From the NCBI GenBank assembly GCA_030647435.1, contig JAUSJX010000022.1, positions 1 to 64,000 on the forward strand: a stretch of DNA of 64,000 nucleotides, in the 5' to 3' direction. This document shows positions 63,563 through 64,000 of this stretch, piece after piece. Positions within the stretch are counted from its first letter, which is position 1. Each line of letters begins with the position of its first letter. The DNA is from Candidatus Rokuibacteriota bacterium. GTDB taxonomy: Bacteria; Methylomirabilota; Methylomirabilia; Rokubacteriales; CSP1-6. The translations under genes and the position numbers were made by a program. Under the pieces are notes generated by a model that made no database searches, was not told where the DNA came from, and worked only from the letters and a program-made list of their open reading frames with translations.

Positions 63563-64000
63563 ATGACCCAACGTAGACCTTCAGCGGCCGCTCGCCCGCG
63601 CATCGCCGCGTCGGTGCTCGATCTCGTGGGAGGCACGCCGCTCGTGAAGCTCAACAGGTTGCCCGCTGCCGGCGGCGCCGCGGTCCTCGCGAAGATGGAG
63701 TCGCTCAACCCGGGAGGCAGCGTGAAGGACAGGATCGCCGTCGCCATGATCGAGGACGCCGAGCGCCGGGGGCTGCTCAAGCCCGGCGCCGTCGTGGTCG
63801 AGCCGACGAGCGGCAATACGGGCATCGGGCTCGCCATGGTCTGCGCGGTCCGCGGCTACCGGCTCATCCTGACCATGCCCGATGACATGAGCGTGGAGCG
63901 CCAGCGTCTCCTCGCGCGCTACGGCGCCGAGATTCACCTGACCCCGGCCGTCGAGGGCATGAGCGGCGCCGTGTTCGCCGCGCAGGAGCTCCGGCGCGAG
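63563..64000 (+). CDS. cysK: Cysteine synthase (O-acetylserine sulfhydrylase), 5' part
   Basis: The first 146 codons of a fold-type II PLP enzyme, cut by the window end. [16 protein letters not shown] begins the domain, the PLP lysine is in [14 protein letters not shown], and the phosphate-binding loop is [15 protein letters not shown]. This is a CysK/CysM-type enzyme making cysteine from O-acetylserine and sulfide. Confidence 0.93.
   Translation, partial: MTQRRPSAAARPRIAASVLDLVGGTPLVKLNRLPAAGGAAVLAKMESLNPGGSVKDRIAVAMIEDAERRGLLKPGAVVVEPTSGNTGIGLAMVCAVRGYRLILTMPDDMSVERQRLLARYGAEIHLTPAVEGMSGAVFAAQELRRE

Overview
The window is a gene-dense, very GC-rich bacterial chromosome segment. Third codon positions are strongly G/C, there are no rRNA or tRNA genes, and no prophage, transposase or CRISPR array is visible. 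Short operons with ATGA/GTGA overlaps, TAT and Sec exporters, many ABC, TRAP and tripartite tricarboxylate uptake systems, an oxalate-oxidoreductase-like enzyme, a selenocysteine formate dehydrogenase and an ilv-psd-pssA-leu-asd-truA cluster suggest an uncultivated soil or subsurface lineage such as Candidatus Rokubacteria / Methylomirabilota (NC10). This is inferred from gene content; no phylogeny was run.

Layout. 1-5.7 kb: DMT exporters, a small lipoprotein, a DUF2071 protein, QueF, a secreted zincin-like peptidase whose start lies in a 21-bp repeat array, and YchF. 5.7-10.3 kb: a minus-strand operon of a corrinoid-activation (ASKHA/ferredoxin) protein, a UroD-family methyltransferase, an M23 peptidase, a SAM methyltransferase and a coupled 50-aa ORF. 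10.3-20.5 kb: two peptide/nickel-type ABC uptake systems and a TRAP system, arranged in opposing and divergent units. 20.7-25.1 kb: a SnoaL-like protein, an AtzG-like/amidase pair, an Smr protein, and a coupled minus-strand trio ending with a methyltransferase and starting with a protein that has a caspase-like His/Cys pattern. 25.2-30.1 kb: vitamin B6 cluster (MocR/PdxR regulator with a good promoter and operator candidate, a Cys/Met-type PLP enzyme, GNAT, pdxS, pdxT).

30.1-38.5 kb: the most interesting catabolic module. It holds a three-subunit thiamine-dependent 2-oxoacid:ferredoxin oxidoreductase with a fused gamma-delta subunit and a YPIRP motif like that of oxalate oxidoreductase, a complete TctCBA transporter, a TerC-type membrane protein and a FadR-family regulator. 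A perfect FadR-type box overlaps the predicted promoter of the first gene. 38.5-51.3 kb: pyruvate phosphate dikinase, then branched-chain amino acid and phospholipid genes. Inside this run sit two in-frame collapsed remnants: a dapA-family gene reduced to its two ends, and a leuC start fused to a leuD end in a 26-codon ORF exactly where leuCD is expected.

51.4-58.2 kb: a formate dehydrogenase operon behind a near-consensus promoter. Its catalytic subunit is read through an in-frame TGA (selenocysteine) with a SECIS-like hairpin just downstream, followed by the Fe-S subunit, an NrfD-type membrane anchor, FdhD and FdhE. 58.2-63.5 kb: tetrapyrrole operon hemX-hemA-hemC-hemD-hemB, with a duplicated GNRA-type hairpin before hemB, followed by an Rrf2 regulator and a cysteine synthase gene cut by the window end.

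Short perfect tandem duplications of 11 to 61 bp at gene boundaries or inside leaders recur throughout the window. No gene-free stretch exceeds about 250 bp.
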